Source: Firmicutes bacterium UBA3572
GTDB lineage: Bacteria; Bacillota; Desulfotomaculia; Desulfotomaculales; Desulforudaceae
Direction: 5' to 3'
Length of the DNA: 64,000 nt
NCBI GenBank assembly: GCA_002375985.1
Contig: DFNH01000018.1
Span: 6,208-70,207 of the forward strand
Shown here: positions 1 to 7,584 of the stretch, piece by piece
Layout: every line of letters starts with the position of its first letter
Position numbering within the stretch: the stretch's first letter is position 1
Program-made: the position numbers and the translations under genes
Notes under the pieces: generated by a model
What the model was told of the DNA's origin: nothing
The model's input: the letters and a program-made list of their open reading frames with translations, nothing else
Database searches by the model: none

Positions 1-1
1 A

Positions 2-157
2 AGACCTCTGGCAGAAGGCGGTGACTCCAGGCTGGACAATTTGGTGCCGTTGTGCAAGGACTGCCATAATCGCGTCCACGGTAAGGACGGAAAGGAGCTT
101 ACGGCGAGGTTAGCGCGAGCCAGGGCGAGTGAGGCGGAGCAAATTCCTTTTTTCTGA
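2..157 (+). CDS. HNH endonuclease, C-terminal part (phage packaging)
   Basis: An open frame enters from the left edge and ends at the TGA at 155-157, giving 51 residues. It contains DNLVPLCKDCHNRVHG, the second half of an HNH nuclease with its zinc/metal CxxC-H-H signature. Small HNH proteins just upstream of TerS are a known feature of HK97-like phages, where they help terminase cut and package DNA at cos sites. The location 80 bp before terS fits that role. The N-terminal half is outside the window, so only family and context can be judged. Confidence 0.8.
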   Translation, partial: RPLAEGGDSRLDNLVPLCKDCHNRVHGKDGKELTARLARARASEAEQIPFF

Positions 158-238
158 GCGAGGCCGCTTCGGACCGGCGGCGCAGTCACGTGCGCGCGGT
201 GCCAAGCTGAAGTTTTTCAAATTTTGGAAGGTGATGGC

Positions 239-703
239 ATGCCCAAAGGTGGCGTGAGACGTAAAAAGCCAACCGCCCTGAAGGTCCTTCAAGGAACTGC
301 CCGGCCCGACCGCTGCCCGGCGAACGAACCGAAGCCCAAGCCGATAGCGCCGGAACCTCCTGCCTGGCTTGATCGGACCGGAAAAGCCACCTGGCGCAAG
401 TACGCGCCGATGTTGGAACGGCTCGGGCTGTTGACGGAGGCCGACGGCGAATCTTTGGCGGCGTACTGCGCTGCGGTGAGCCGGTATGTTGCGGCTACCA
501 AGCGCCTGAAAAAGGTGACCCGGGAAAACCCGGACGACATCGAGGCGATCCGGAAGGCTGAAATTTCGGTGGAGAAAGCCGAGCAGAGTATGCGCTTGTT
601 AAGCAATGAATTCGGCCTAACGCCGGCCAGTCGCGCGCGAATCAACCTCCCCCCGGAGGCGAACGATGGCGAAAGCATCCTCGAGAAAATCTGGAGCCAG
701 TAA
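239..703 (+). CDS. Phage terminase small subunit, P27 family
   Basis: This 154-residue protein starts MPKGGVRRKKP and continues LKVLQGTARPDR, the N-terminal pattern of P27-family terminase small subunits. The family recognises the phage packaging site and loads the large subunit. The ATG at 239 is preferred over an in-frame TTG at 224 because GGAAGGTG sits 5-6 bases before it. The C-terminal part (EKAEQSMRLLSNEFGLTP) is the usual helical end of the family. The stop lies 38 bp inside the start of the large-subunit gene, so the two are translationally coupled. Family-level assignment is secure; DNA specificity cannot be read from the sequence. Confidence 0.88.
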   Translation: MPKGGVRRKKPTALKVLQGTARPDRCPANEPKPKPIAPEPPAWLDRTGKATWRKYAPMLERLGLLTEADGESLAAYCAAVSRYVAATKRLKKVTRENPDDIEAIRKAEISVEKAEQSMRLLSNEFGLTPASRARINLPPEANDGESILEKIWSQ

Positions 704-2213
704 GGGTGAGCTAGCCGTCCAATTCTTCCGCGCCCTGCGCCACACCAAAGGGCGCTGGGCTGGCAGGCCCTTCGAGTTGCTACCCTGGCAGGAGCGGATC
801 ATCCGCACCCTTTTCGGCACCCTGCGGCCCGACGGCAAGCGACAGTACCGCACCGCGTTCATCGCTACCCCCCGCAAGTCCGGGAAATCGACATTGGCGG
901 CCGGGATCGCGCTGTACCTGCTTTTCGAAGGCGAGCCGGGCGGGGAGGTTTACTCGGCGGCGGCCGACCGCGACCAAGCAGCCATTGTTTTTGAGCAGGC
1001 AAAGCAGATGGTTCTGAACAGCCCGGCACTGGCGCGCTATGCGGAGGTTTACAAACGTTCGATCGTGGTGCCCAGGCTTGCCGCGACCTACAAGGTGCTT
1101 TCAGCCGACGCGCCTACGAAACACGGCTTGAACGCCCACGGCGTTATTTTCGACGAACTCCACGCCCAGCCCAACCGCGAATTGTGGGATACACTGATCA
1201 CATCCACCGGCGCGCGTGAGCAGCCTTTAGTGGTGGCCATCACTACGGCCGGTTATGACCAGAACTCGATTTGCTATGAGTTGCACGACTACGCGCGCAA
1301 GGTATTGGACGGAGTAATTGACGACCCGTCCTTTTTTGCGTACATTGCGGCGGCGGACGAAGAGGACGACTGGACCGACCCGGCAACGTGGCGAAAGGCC
1401 AATCCAAGCCTGGGTTTTACGGTACAGGAGGCATTTTACCAGCAGGAGGCCGAGCGTGCCAAGCAGATGCCGGCCTATCAGAACACCTTCCGGCGGCTGT
1501 ATCTCAACCAGTGGGTGTCCAGCGAATCCCGTTGGTTGGACATTTCAACCTGGGACGCCAGCGCCGGACTGGTGGTGACCGAGGACCTGGCCGGGCGTGG
1601 GTGTTACGCCGGCATCGACCTCTCGAGTACGCAGGACTTGACCGCCGTTGTGCTGGCCTTCCCAATGGACGACGGAACGGTGCACGTGCTGCCGCACTTC
1701 TTTATCCCTGAAGCCACGGCGCGGCAGAAAGAAAAAAAGGATCGCGTGCCTTTATTAACCTGGGCGCGGCAGGGGTTTGTCCACCTGACGCCCGGTAATG
1801 TGGTTGACCACTCTTTCCTTTACCAAAAGATCAAACAGTTGGCGCAGAAGTACCAGGTGCGCGAGTGGGCTTATGACCGATGGAACGCCGATGCGCTGGT
1901 TCAGCGGTTGCAGGAGGACGGTGCCCGCGTGGTTCCCGTCGGGATGGGGTTTTCGTCCCTTAGCGCACCGATGAAATATCTGGAAACCCTGGTGCTGAGC
2001 CGGAAACTGGTCCACGGCGGCCACCCTGTCCTGCGGTGGAACGCCGATAACGTCCAGACGGAGCAGGATGCCGCCGGGAACATCAAGCCGTCGAAGGCGA
2101 AAAGCCGACAGCGCATTGACGGCATTGTCGCCCTGGTGCTGGCACTCAGCCGGCTGATGCTCCGGGCGGAAGTTAGAAATCCTTACGAAGACAGGGGGAT
2201 TGTGGTTCTGTGA
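666..2213 (+). CDS. Phage terminase large subunit
   Basis: The 515-residue protein is the ATP-driven packaging motor and headful or cos nuclease. The ATPase Walker A is ATPRKSGKST at about residues 67-76 and the Walker B with catalytic acid is GVIFDELH at about 159-166. The C-terminal RNase H-like nuclease begins with GIDLSSTQDLTAVVL near residue 316, whose Asp is the first metal ligand. Length and motif spacing match complete HK97-type (Terminase_1) proteins, so there is no sign of decay. The start overlaps terS by 38 bp and the stop overlaps the portal start as GTGA. It should act with TerS and the upstream HNH protein. Confidence 0.93.
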   Translation: MAKASSRKSGASKGELAVQFFRALRHTKGRWAGRPFELLPWQERIIRTLFGTLRPDGKRQYRTAFIATPRKSGKSTLAAGIALYLLFEGEPGGEVYSAAADRDQAAIVFEQAKQMVLNSPALARYAEVYKRSIVVPRLAATYKVLSADAPTKHGLNAHGVIFDELHAQPNRELWDTLITSTGAREQPLVVAITTAGYDQNSICYELHDYARKVLDGVIDDPSFFAYIAAADEEDDWTDPATWRKANPSLGFTVQEAFYQQEAERAKQMPAYQNTFRRLYLNQWVSSESRWLDISTWDASAGLVVTEDLAGRGCYAGIDLSSTQDLTAVVLAFPMDDGTVHVLPHFFIPEATARQKEKKDRVPLLTWARQGFVHLTPGNVVDHSFLYQKIKQLAQKYQVREWAYDRWNADALVQRLQEDGARVVPVGMGFSSLSAPMKYLETLVLSRKLVHGGHPVLRWNADNVQTEQDAAGNIKPSKAKSRQRIDGIVALVLALSRLMLRAEVRNPYEDRGIVVL

Positions 2214-4108
2214 TTCTGAAGCTGTTCAAACGCGACAAAGAGGAGCGGCGGTCTTTGACCTTGCGCGATCCTGACGGCTGGCGACAGGTGTTCGGTTTCT
2301 CGACGGCGGCAGGCGTGACGGTGACGCCCGAAGCGGCGATCGGCCACCCGGCGGTGCTCGGCGCTGTACGGCTGATAGCCGAACTGACAGCCAGCTTACC
2401 GTTGTTGGTTTATGAACGCACCACGGAAGGACGCCGGCGGGCGGAACGGCATCCCGTGTACCGGCTGCTGCACGAAGCGCCAAACACGCTGCAGACGCCG
2501 TACACCTTCAAGGCAAATATCAGCTTGCACCTGCTGCTTTATGGAAATGCCTACCTGCTGGTTCGTTGGAACGATGCAGGCCGCCCGGTGGCGCTGTGGC
2601 CGATCCACCCGTCCCGCGTGCAAGTCGAGATGGACGGCACCGGCACCGTAACTTACAAAGTCAACCACCAGGGACGGATGACGGTCTACGCCGGCGACGA
2701 CATCCTGCATATCCCGCTGTTGCCGCTGGACGGTCTGCTGGGCCGGTCGCCGCTGCAGCTTGCAAAGGAAGCAATCGGCGCCGCGCTTGCGGCTGAAGAA
2801 CACGCCGCCGGCTACTTTGCGAATGCCGCGTGTCCGAGCGGGATTTTGAAAACGGCAGGCACCTTGAGTCAAGAAGCCATGGAGCGGCTGAAGGCCACGT
2901 GGCAGGCAGCCTTCGGGCGCGGCAAGAGCGGCACCGCCGTCCTCGAGGCGGGATACGATTATCAACCGCTGAGCGCCAACGCGCAGCAGGCCCAGCTGAT
3001 CGAAAGCCGGCAGTTTGCGATGCGGACCATTGCAGCGGCTTTGCGGATTCCCCCGCACCTGTTGGACCCGACCGCGCGCGGCACCTATGCGAACGTCGAA
3101 ACCCAGAGTTTGGAATTTTTGACCTTCAGCCTGCAGCCGTTTCTGACCCGGATCGAGGAGGCCTTCACTCTCAAGCTGTTCACGCCGAGCGAACGCACGC
3201 GGTACTTCGTGGAATTTCTGACGGACAGCCTGCTGCGGGCTGACACGCGCACGCGCTATTTGGCCTATAAAGTCGGCATCGAGGCCGGTTTTTTGACCGT
3301 CAATGAAGTGCGCCAGCGCGAAAACCTGCCGCCGCTGCCGGATACCCGGGGCGCTGCGATGCGCCCCACGATCACCGAAGAAATGCGCGAAAAGCTGCAC
3401 CAGGACAAGTTGCTGAAACACCGGGACAAAATCAAGGCCGTTGCCCGGCGTGTGCTTGCGCGGGAGCGCGAGGAAGTGCTGGCCCTGGTCGAAAAGGCCC
3501 TGGGACGGCGGGACCTTGCCTTGGCGGAAAGCAGCCTGGTGGACTACTACCAGCAGGCCGACTGGGTGGCCTCGGAGTTTTCGCCCGCGTTCGCGGCCCT
3601 GGTGCGCGAAGCGCATTCCGATGCTACGGCAGCGGTGGGCACCGACCCGTGGGCGGATGATACCCTTGACGAGTTTACCGCCGGCCTGGTGGCCGCCTAT
3701 GCCGCCACCCACGCGAGAATCTCCCTGGCAAGCCTGACGCCGGCGCTGCGGGCTGGCACGGATGACGCCGTACTCGAGGCCCTGGATCAGACCTTTTCCG
3801 AAATGCTGGAAACGCGACCGGGGAAGACTGCGGCGCTTGAGACCAGCAACGCGTTCAACGAAACCGCGCTGGAAACCTACCGCCGCGCGGGGGTTACCAA
3901 GATTCGCTGGAAAGCGAATCCCGGCGCGTGCGACTTTTGCAAAAAGCTTAACGGAAAGGTGGTGGGAATCGGGGAGGCTTTTGTTGCTAAGGGCGAAACC
4001 ATACCCGGCCCGGGCGGGGACCTGTCACGCAAGCTGACGGCCCGCCGGCCGAGGCTGAGACCACCGGCGCACCTTGGTTGTTTGTGCACCCTGGAACCGG
4101 AGGTATAG
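2210..4108 (+). CDS. Portal protein with C-terminal MuF-like domain
   Basis: The first roughly 400 residues are an HK97-type portal: GHPAVLGAVRLIAELTASLP near the N-terminus, then the clip and wing region with NVETQSLEFLTFSLQP. Portals form the twelve-subunit ring through which DNA enters the capsid. Residues from about 500 to 632 add a second module, with ETYRRAGVTKIRWKANPGAC, DFCKKLNGKVVG and a final HLGCLCTLEPEV, the cysteine pattern of MuF (SPP1 gp7-like) minor head proteins. At 632 residues it is about 200 longer than a plain portal, consistent with a portal-MuF fusion. The GTG start overlaps the terL stop by four bases. Confidence 0.85.
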   Translation: MILKLFKRDKEERRSLTLRDPDGWRQVFGFSTAAGVTVTPEAAIGHPAVLGAVRLIAELTASLPLLVYERTTEGRRRAERHPVYRLLHEAPNTLQTPYTFKANISLHLLLYGNAYLLVRWNDAGRPVALWPIHPSRVQVEMDGTGTVTYKVNHQGRMTVYAGDDILHIPLLPLDGLLGRSPLQLAKEAIGAALAAEEHAAGYFANAACPSGILKTAGTLSQEAMERLKATWQAAFGRGKSGTAVLEAGYDYQPLSANAQQAQLIESRQFAMRTIAAALRIPPHLLDPTARGTYANVETQSLEFLTFSLQPFLTRIEEAFTLKLFTPSERTRYFVEFLTDSLLRADTRTRYLAYKVGIEAGFLTVNEVRQRENLPPLPDTRGAAMRPTITEEMREKLHQDKLLKHRDKIKAVARRVLAREREEVLALVEKALGRRDLALAESSLVDYYQQADWVASEFSPAFAALVREAHSDATAAVGTDPWADDTLDEFTAGLVAAYAATHARISLASLTPALRAGTDDAVLEALDQTFSEMLETRPGKTAALETSNAFNETALETYRRAGVTKIRWKANPGACDFCKKLNGKVVGIGEAFVAKGETIPGPGGDLSRKLTARRPRLRPPAHLGCLCTLEPEV

Positions 4109-4111
4109 GGA

Positions 4112-5716
4112 ATGGAGAGGCTAGAAACGAGAAGCTTTGAGCTGCGGCTGGCCGGCACGGGCGACGAGCCGGTGCTGGTCGGCCTGGCGGCGGTGTTCGA
4201 TGCAGAGAGCGAGGGTTTGCCGATCCGCGAACGCATCCGGCCCGGTGCGTTCCGCAAGAGCCTCGAGAGCGACCAGGACATCCTGGCCCTGGTAAACCAC
4301 GACCCGGGCAAGGTGCTGGGACGGCGTTCCAACGGCACTCTTAGCCTGCGCGAAGACAGCAAAGGGTTGTTTGTCGAAATCCGGCCCAATATGGAAACCA
4401 GTTTTGGCCGGGATGTTGTGGCCAGCGTGAAGCGCGGCGACCTGAAGGGAATGAGCTTCGGTTTTGTTTGCCGGCGCGACGAGTGGCACAACGACCGGCG
4501 GGAAATCCTGGAGGCCGACCTGCGGGAGGTATCTATTGTAAGTATGCCTGCCTATCCGCAGACCACCATTCAAAAACGAAATCAGGAGGTAGGAGATATG
4601 AACCAGCAGGAAAGAGAACTGCGCCAGAAACTGGCGGATTTGAAGGCAAAGCACGAGAAGCTTTTAACGCGGGACAACCTTTCTGAGCAGGAACAGCAGG
4701 AGCAGTTGGAACTGGCCAAGGAGATCCGGGGCCTGGAAGCTGAGCTTGCGGCCCACAAGCCCGCGCCCGAGCCGGCCCCGGTGGTTCTCACTCCCGGCGT
4801 TGACGAGCAGCGGGCGGCGTTCGAAAATTACCTACGCGGCCTGCCCTACGACACTCGTGCAATGGCCACTGGGACCGATACGGCGGGCGGTTTCCTTGCG
4901 CCCGATGGCTTCCTAAACGAAGTAATCCGGGCGCTGACTGAGGCTTCGGTGATGCGCCGGTTGGCCCGGACCATTGCCATTACTGCCGGCAGCGTCAAGA
5001 TTCCGCGCCTCGATGGATCGGTGACGGCGGCCTGGACCGCTGAGGCGGCGGCCATTGCTCCGAGCGATCCGACTTTCGGGCAGCTGGAATTCATCCCGCA
5101 CAAGCTGGCGGCAATGACCCTTGTGTCCAACGAACTGCTGGCGGACAGCGGGGTCAACGTCGAGCAGTTACTGGCCGGTCTTTTCGGCGAGAAGCTGGCA
5201 GAAGTTGAGGAAGCTGCCTACTGGACCGGAAACGGTGCCGGCCAGCCGGCGGGCTTGCTGTCGGATGCGAGCATCGAGCGCGTGGAGACGGCCAGCAGCA
5301 CGGCGATCGCGGCGGACGATCTCATCAAGCTTTACGACGCCCTGCCTGCGCCTTACCGTGCCAACGCCACCTGGGTGATGCACCCGCAGACGATGAACGC
5401 GCTGCGGCAGCTGAAGGACGCCAACGGCCGTTACTTGTTGGTTGACGGCCTGGCGGCAGGTGCGCCTCAGAACATCCTGGGGCGGCCGGTGATGCTCTCC
5501 AGCAACATTCCGACGATCAGCGCCGGCGCGGACGTCATCGTATTTGGCGACCTGGCGCGGTGCTATTACATCGTGGATCGCCAGGGGCTGGAAGTCCAGC
5601 GGTCTGTTGACCGCTACTTCGAGCAGGACCTGACCGCCTTCCGGGCGATCAAGCGCACCACCGGCGGCGTGGTCCTTCCGGAGGCCTGCCGCATCCTGAG
5701 AATGGCGGCGGTGTAA
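4112..5716 (+). CDS. Prohead protease fused in frame to major capsid protein
   Basis: One uninterrupted 534-residue frame holds two proteins that are normally separate. Residues 1-155 are a U35-type prohead protease: VNHDPGKVLGR carries the likely catalytic His63 and KGMSFGF the likely Ser115, followed by LREVSIVSMPAYP. Residues about 163-230 are a charged coiled-coil like the HK97 delta/scaffold domain, and the rest is an HK97-fold capsid protein with AAYWTGNGAGQPAGLLS and GRPVMLSSNIP. An ideal ribosome binding site just before Met163 suggests the capsid chain (372 residues) is also made alone. The protease could then cut off the delta domain during maturation. Both modules look intact. Confidence 0.9.
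   Translation: MERLETRSFELRLAGTGDEPVLVGLAAVFDAESEGLPIRERIRPGAFRKSLESDQDILALVNHDPGKVLGRRSNGTLSLREDSKGLFVEIRPNMETSFGRDVVASVKRGDLKGMSFGFVCRRDEWHNDRREILEADLREVSIVSMPAYPQTTIQKRNQEVGDMNQQERELRQKLADLKAKHEKLLTRDNLSEQEQQEQLELAKEIRGLEAELAAHKPAPEPAPVVLTPGVDEQRAAFENYLRGLPYDTRAMATGTDTAGGFLAPDGFLNEVIRALTEASVMRRLARTIAITAGSVKIPRLDGSVTAAWTAEAAAIAPSDPTFGQLEFIPHKLAAMTLVSNELLADSGVNVEQLLAGLFGEKLAEVEEAAYWTGNGAGQPAGLLSDASIERVETASSTAIAADDLIKLYDALPAPYRANATWVMHPQTMNALRQLKDANGRYLLVDGLAAGAPQNILGRPVMLSSNIPTISAGADVIVFGDLARCYYIVDRQGLEVQRSVDRYFEQDLTAFRAIKRTTGGVVLPEACRILRMAAV
4584..4600 (+). promoter_or_regulatory. Internal ribosome binding site and start codon
   Basis: AGGAGGT at 4584-4590 lies 7 bases before an ATG at 4598-4600 that is in the same frame as the protease-capsid gene. 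It is a better Shine-Dalgarno match than the one at the gene's own start. It probably allows separate, more abundant synthesis of the capsid protein from within the fused gene. Confidence 0.7.
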
Positions 5717-5731
5717 CTTAACGTCCACCAG

Positions 5732-5757
5732 GACGGCGGGCCGCCTTGCCCGCCGTC
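5732..5757 (+). terminator. Strong hairpin after the capsid gene
   Basis: GACGGCGGGC and GCCCGCCGTC form a perfect 10-bp stem with a 6-base loop, 15 bp after the capsid stop codon. There is no long T-run, so it may act as a transcript-stabilising or weak terminator hairpin. Confidence 0.55.
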
Positions 5758-5766
5758 ATTCCTAGA

Positions 5767-5797
5767 TTCCGTCAATATTACTGAATTACTGACGGAA
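5767..5797. promoter_or_regulatory. Inverted repeat upstream of the HTH gene
   Basis: TTCCGTCA (5767-5774) and TGACGGAA (5790-5797) are a perfect 8-bp inverted repeat with a 15-bp AT-rich centre. It ends 17 bp before the TTG start of the HTH/zinc-ribbon gene. This is the layout of an autoregulatory operator, which is inference only. Confidence 0.45.
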
Positions 5798-5814
5798 ATC
5801 ACGGGGGGCTGCAC

Positions 5815-6657
5815 TTGCGCGGCGTTCGAGCGGATTTGGTGGAACACTATGCGCGGGCGCGGGAAGAGGCCATTCGGCTGGCCTGGCTGGGGCTAAAACC
5901 TGCCGCAATCGCCCGCAAAGTCGGAGTGAGCAAGGGCACCGCCCTGAACTGGCTACGGGGTGCCGGTTTCGAAACTGCGCCGGAGAAAGCCGGGACGTTT
6001 CCCTGCCCGGAGTGCGGCGAGCGGCTTGTTAGGCACAAAAGCCTTTTCTTTTGGTGGTGCCGTTGCGGGGCGGAGTTTTGGCCGCCGGAAGACGTGGTAC
6101 CTGACGACCCGGAACTATGGACACTCCCGGTGGGGTTGGGAATCGAGCCGGAAGCGTTCATTCTGATCCGGGAGAGATTGACGGAACACGGCGTTACGTT
6201 CGAGGAAATCGCCGCCGAGTTGAACCGCCGCGGTTTTCGAACGGAGACCGGGAAGCCCTGGACACGAAAGCGGGTTGCTTATTTTGCCGAGGCCAGCGGA
6301 CTGCGCTTCGAGCGCGGCTGGGCCGCAGAGTACGAGGAGGCGTTGAAGCTGATCGAATACCAGGCGCGGCGGGGTTACTTATTTAGCGAGATCGCGGAGG
6401 CCCTGAATGCGCGCGGCCTGCGGACGCGCTACGGTACGCCGTGGTCTGAGGATACGGTGGAGATGATCTACCTGCGGCATTTCAAGGACGAACCGGGGCG
6501 GCGCATCAACCGGCTGAGCAAGGCCCGGCTGCCGGATCGGATGCAAAATAACGAGCATCCCTGGCGGGCGGACGAACACCGCCGGATTCTGGAAAATCGG
6601 AGGCGGTATGGACGTGACTTGTCCCAGGTGCAAGGTGGATATGAAGTCGGTAAGTGA
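5815..6657 (+). CDS. HTH / zinc-ribbon / recombinase-repeat protein, unknown role
   Basis: This 280-residue protein has four recognisable parts. An N-terminal helix-turn-helix (AAIARKVGVSKGTALNWL, about residues 30-47) is followed by a zinc ribbon with Cys64, Cys67, Cys82 and Cys84. Two repeats of a recombinase-type wing (FEEIAAELNRRGFRTETGKPW at about 129-149 and FSEIAEALNARGLRTRYGTPW at about 190-210) complete it. These repeats resemble the DNA-binding Recombinase domain of large serine recombinases, but no catalytic serine domain is present. It is probably a DNA-binding regulator or accessory protein of the mobile element. The TTG start follows a GGGGGG stretch. No function is assigned. 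Confidence 0.7.
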   Translation: MRGVRADLVEHYARAREEAIRLAWLGLKPAAIARKVGVSKGTALNWLRGAGFETAPEKAGTFPCPECGERLVRHKSLFFWWCRCGAEFWPPEDVVPDDPELWTLPVGLGIEPEAFILIRERLTEHGVTFEEIAAELNRRGFRTETGKPWTRKRVAYFAEASGLRFERGWAAEYEEALKLIEYQARRGYLFSEIAEALNARGLRTRYGTPWSEDTVEMIYLRHFKDEPGRRINRLSKARLPDRMQNNEHPWRADEHRRILENRRRYGRDLSQVQGGYEVGK

Positions 6658-6847
6658 GGGCGCGTTCCGGTGCCCGACCTGCGCCGGCGAATTCTTTTCG
6701 AGCCTGTATTTTGAGCAGAAAAGGGACGCGGCTTATGTGGCGCTGTGGGAGTGGTGCATGCGGCGGTACTCTAAAGCCCTGCGTGACACCCGACAGAGCG
6801 ACGCGGTGGCGCGGCGGGCGTGGAAGATCGCGGGGATTTCGCTTTGA
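6608..6847 (+). CDS. Small zinc-finger protein of the mobile element
   Basis: This 79-residue protein has CPRCKVDM near its N-terminus and CPTCAGEFF at about residues 22-30, a four-cysteine zinc ribbon, followed by a basic helical tail. It overlaps the end of the preceding HTH gene by 50 bp in another frame and has a GGAGGCGG site before its ATG, so co-translation is likely. The two genes share the zinc-ribbon theme and may work together. I do not recognise the family; a transcription or packaging accessory role is possible but not shown. Confidence 0.6.
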   Translation: MDVTCPRCKVDMKSVSEGAFRCPTCAGEFFSSLYFEQKRDAAYVALWEWCMRRYSKALRDTRQSDAVARRAWKIAGISL

Positions 6848-6864
6848 TCCCAGTCACTCCGGTG

Positions 6865-6930
6865 ACTAAAATTACTATTATGACTAGAATTCGGCTGGTC
6901 ATCAATTTTAGTCATTTTAGGAATTTTAGT
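6865..6930. repeat. Four inverted AATTTTAGT-type repeats
   Basis: ACTAAAATT (6865-6873) and ACTAGAATT (6883-6891) face AATTTTAGT (6904-6912 and 6922-6930). Start-to-start spacings are 18, 21 and 18 bp. The symmetric two-plus-two arrangement is typical of a regulator or replication-protein binding cluster. Confidence 0.55.
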
Positions 6931-7074
6931 AAGCCGGTGGCCTGCCGGCCTAGCTTAGACCTAGGGCGTCCACGGGCGCGGACGGCCTTCACGGTGGCAG
7001 CTGCTGGCCGGTGTAACCGGTGGCTACTGGAGCTACGGGGCCGGGGACAATCCCCCCCCGTTTAACATAGAAGT

Positions 7075-7099
7075 GGGGTGGGACGGATCATCCCACCCC
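7075..7099 (+). terminator. GC-rich hairpin in the element's end region
   Basis: GGGGTGGGA and TCCCACCCC form a perfect 9-bp stem with a 7-base loop, followed by GTCTATCATTT. It is terminator-like and would stop transcripts leaving the element toward the att site. Confidence 0.45.
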
Positions 7100-7252
7100 G
7101 TCTATCATTTAGCTCTGCACCGGCTTTGAGCGGCAGCATTTTGGGGGAATTCATGGGGGAATGGGGGAATAAAACTATGTTTTTTATGGACACTATGGAC
7201 GCGAAAAGACCTGATATAACACGCTATAGTAAACTATGGACAATTTGGGTGA

Positions 7253-7311
7253 GACTTAAAATCCCGGGGGCCGTAAGGCCCGTGGGGGTTCAATTCCCCC
7301 CTCCGGCACCA
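7253..7311 (+). other. tRNA-Leu(UAA) 3' fragment, probable att site
   Basis: The sequence from GACTTAAAATCCCGG through the variable arm GGGCCGTAAGGCCC, the T-arm GGGGGTTCAATTCCCCC and CTCCGGCACCA matches a tRNA-Leu from the UAA anticodon loop to the encoded CCA. The matching 5' half (acceptor strand GCCGGAG, D-arm) is missing upstream, so this is not a working tRNA gene. Such 3' fragments are classic attachment-site duplications left by tyrosine integrases. It therefore marks one end of the integrated element; the intact tRNA-Leu should sit at the other end, left of this window. Confidence 0.85.
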
Positions 7312-7324
7312 GAAAGAGCAAAGG

Positions 7325-7371
7325 AAAGCCCCTCTCACCGGCTTTGAGACGGCGAAAGGGGCTTTTCGCTT
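7325..7371 (+). terminator. Terminator behind the tRNA-Leu fragment
   Basis: AAAGCCCCT (7325-7333) pairs with AGGGGCTTT (7357-7365), followed by TCGCTTTT. It directly follows the tRNA 3' fragment and is probably the original tRNA-Leu terminator. Confidence 0.7.
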
Positions 7372-7413
7372 TTGCTGCAGATGACAAGCCATTCCGTCAG
7401 CTTCCACTCCTTA

Positions 7414-7584
7414 TTATCCTGAAGCCCAAAGATTACCCATTACCAGCCCCAGGTAGTATCCAAACCCTGCAAAACCCACAATGATCAGGCCGAGGACCGC
7501 CAGCTTCACAAGGCGGGCTTGGCGAGTATCCGTCTCCGAAAGCCGGAGATGTTTTTTCAAAATGTTCTTAATGTGTTCACTCAT
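7414..7584 (-). CDS. Small single-pass membrane protein
   Basis: This 56-residue protein starts MSEHIKNILKKHLRL, has one hydrophobic span (LVKLAVLGLIIVGFAGFGYYL) and a short tail. AAAGGAG lies about 10 bases before the chosen ATG, which is why the longer upstream reading frame is not used. It is the first gene outside the integrated element. The basic N-terminus suggests a cytoplasmic N-terminus and one anchor. Function unknown. Confidence 0.55.
   Translation of the reverse strand: MSEHIKNILKKHLRLSETDTRQARLVKLAVLGLIIVGFAGFGYYLGLVMGNLWASG

Larger units (their letters stand above)
6848..7252. other. Gene-poor end of the integrated element
   Basis: No convincing gene is seen. The stretch holds four copies of an AATTTTAGT-like motif (listed separately), a hairpin at 7075-7099, three near-copies of GGGGGAAT around 7142-7170, and CTATGGAC-type repeats at about 7185-7242 just before the att fragment. 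The last could be arm-type integrase or excisionase sites; that is speculation from position. Confidence 0.5.
1..7311. mobile_element. Prophage or capsid-forming satellite, right part
   Basis: Genes for HNH nuclease, TerS, TerL, portal-MuF and protease-capsid fusion run in one direction in HK97-type order. They are followed by two small zinc-finger genes, about 400 bp without genes, and a tRNA-Leu 3' fragment ending at 7311. That fragment is the probable attachment site and so the right boundary; the element continues off the left edge. Head-tail connectors, tail and lysis genes are absent between the capsid gene and the att site. Either those genes lie to the left, the prophage is deleted, or this is a tail-less capsid-forming satellite. 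The integrase is not in view. Confidence 0.75.

Noticed and set aside
2396..3712. A 438-codon open frame on the minus strand within the portal gene
   Set aside because: It is a shadow of the GC-rich portal gene: no ribosome binding site, no motifs, and the portal frame has clear domain matches.
7247..7311. Functional tRNA-Leu gene
   Set aside because: The 5' half with acceptor strand and D-arm is missing, so only the anticodon-loop-to-CCA part remains.
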